Part shown: positions 4,776-5,528 of the stretch, in pieces
Position numbering within the stretch: position 1 is the stretch's first letter
Layout: every line of letters begins with the position of its first letter
Assembly: GCA_013812385.1 (NCBI GenBank)
Contig: JACCTM010000117.1
Coordinates: forward strand, 1 to 5,528
Reading direction: 5' to 3'
DNA length: 5,528 nt
Source: Geodermatophilaceae bacterium
GTDB taxonomy: Bacteria; Actinomycetota; Actinomycetes; Mycobacteriales; Geodermatophilaceae
The notes under the pieces: generated by a model
Databases searched by the model: none
Told to the model about the DNA's origin: nothing
Seen by the model: the letters and a program-made list of their open reading frames with translations, nothing else
Position numbers and translations under genes: made by a program

Positions 4776-5528
4776 GTGACCGACCGAAGCGGGGTACGGC
4801 TGTCCGACCTGACCACGCTCCGTACCGGCGGTGTGGCCGCGCACGCTGTCTCGGCCGAGTCCCTCGACGAACTCGTGGATGCCGTACGCAGCGCTGACGC
4901 CGCCGCGCGAGCCGTACTCCTCATCGGTGATGGTTCGAATCTCGTTGCCCCCGATCAAGGTTGGAATGGTGAGGTCGTCCTGATCCGGGTCCGGGGGATC
5001 GAGTCCGTACGTCGCGGCCAGGACATCGATGTCCGGGTGGCCGCTGGTGAACCCTGGGACGAGGTGGTCACTCGCTCGGTCGAGGCCGGGTGGTCGGGAT
5101 TGGAGTGTCTGTCCGGGATCCCCGGCCGAACCGGAGCGACGCCGGTGCAGAATGTCGGCGCTTACGGCCAGGAGGTGGCCGACTCGATCACCGGCGTGGA
5201 AGTGTTCGACCGGGAGAACGACCGGCGGATGTCCTGGTCGGCGGCGGCGTGCCGATTCGGCTATCGCGACAGCCGCTTCAAGCACACCGATCGGTTCCTG
5301 GTGCTCTCCGTGCAGTTCAGGTTGCGGCAATCCAGGAACTCGGCGCCGATCGGGTACGCCGAACTGGCCTCCCGGCTCGGGGTCGAGGTGGGCCAGCGAG
5401 CACCGGCGGCCGACGTGCGCGCGACTGTTCTGGATCTGCGCCGGACCAAGGGCATGCTGCTGGACGCCGCCGATCACGACACCTGGAGTGCCGGGTCTTT
5501 CTTCACCAACCCGATTCTCACGCCGGGC
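4776..5528 (+). CDS. murB: UDP-N-acetylenolpyruvoylglucosamine reductase MurB, 3'-truncated by window edge
   Basis: The frame is open from the GTG at 4776 to the last base (251 codons). MurB reduces UDP-GlcNAc-enolpyruvate to UDP-MurNAc with NADPH and FAD, the second committed step of peptidoglycan synthesis in the cytoplasm. Motifs: LTTLRTGG (12-19) at the start of the FAD domain; IGDGSNLVAPD (50-60), the FAD pyrophosphate loop; GIPGRTGATPVQNVGAYGQEV (114-134); FGYRDSRFK (161-169), whose Arg164 matches the E. coli active-site Arg; and WSAGSFFTNP (237-246), whose Ser241 is the catalytic proton donor equivalent. The PIGYAELA stretch (191-198) fits the longer type I enzymes. About 100 C-terminal residues, including a second active-site acid, are beyond the edge. 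The loop has GDGSN rather than the usual GGGSN. The GTG start is supported by its distance to LTTLR and by the leaderless-type -10 box. Confidence 0.93.
   Translation, partial: MTDRSGVRLSDLTTLRTGGVAAHAVSAESLDELVDAVRSADAAARAVLLIGDGSNLVAPDQGWNGEVVLIRVRGIESVRRGQDIDVRVAAGEPWDEVVTRSVEAGWSGLECLSGIPGRTGATPVQNVGAYGQEVADSITGVEVFDRENDRRMSWSAAACRFGYRDSRFKHTDRFLVLSVQFRLRQSRNSAPIGYAELASRLGVEVGQRAPAADVRATVLDLRRTKGMLLDAADHDTWSAGSFFTNPILTPG

Noticed and set aside
3489..4800. Shared 12-mer GCGGGGTACGGC near the hydrolase start (3489-3500) and the murB start (4789-4800)
   Set aside because: Both copies are inside coding sequence, code for different residues and have no matching flanks; chance similarity in GC-rich DNA is enough.
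4665..5477. Minus-strand frame of 270 codons
   Set aside because: It is antisense to murB, whose motifs are unmistakable on the plus strand. The minus-strand product has no recognisable motif.
1..5528. Mobile element, phage, toxin-antitoxin, CRISPR or defence system
   Set aside because: No transposase, integrase, repeat array or effector motif was found. The macrodomain gene might hint at an ADP-ribosylation toxin-antitoxin pair of the DarTG type, but no transferase is adjacent and the protein is of the YmdB class.

Overview
The window is GC-rich, uses GTG starts freely and has a strong third-position G/C bias. With the protein families present and the apparent leaderless promoters (a TANNNT-like -10 box exactly seven bases before the start codon), this points to a chromosomal segment of a high-GC Gram-positive actinobacterium. 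I see no mobile element, integrase, CRISPR array, rRNA or tRNA, and no sudden change of composition. It reads as core or soft-core chromosome of small independent transcription units rather than a genomic island.

Layout from left to right. (1) 1-588 (+): 3' part of an AlaX-type alanyl-tRNA editing hydrolase, cut by the window edge. (2) 634-828 (-): a 64-residue PspC-domain membrane protein, convergent with AlaX. (3) 888-1427 (+): a macrodomain (ADP-ribose / O-acetyl-ADP-ribose hydrolase type), divergent from pspC across only 59 bp. (4) 1460-1921 (+): a DUF4396-like polytopic membrane protein whose promoter carries a near-perfect CsoR-type operator (1433-1449) between its -35 and -10 boxes. 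(5) 1860-3137 (-): a large multi-pass membrane protein of unknown function, overlapping (4) tail to tail by 62 bp. (6) 3176-3334 (+): a possible 52-residue single-pass membrane protein. (7) 3469-4707 (+): a secreted endonuclease/exonuclease/phosphatase-fold hydrolase with a signal peptide and an EF-hand-like loop. (8) 4776-5528 (+): the first 251 codons of murB (peptidoglycan precursor synthesis), cut by the right edge.

The genes do not form one pathway. AlaX (translation quality control), the macrodomain (ADP-ribose metabolism), PspC (envelope stress) and MurB (cell wall) are housekeeping or stress functions, each apparently with its own promoter. The clearest regulatory signal is the metal- or sulfide-sensor operator over the DUF4396-like gene. 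It moves the likely start of that protein downstream from the longest possible ORF and suggests that an uncharacterised membrane protein is induced by copper or by reactive sulfur. No complete new multi-gene system is evident.
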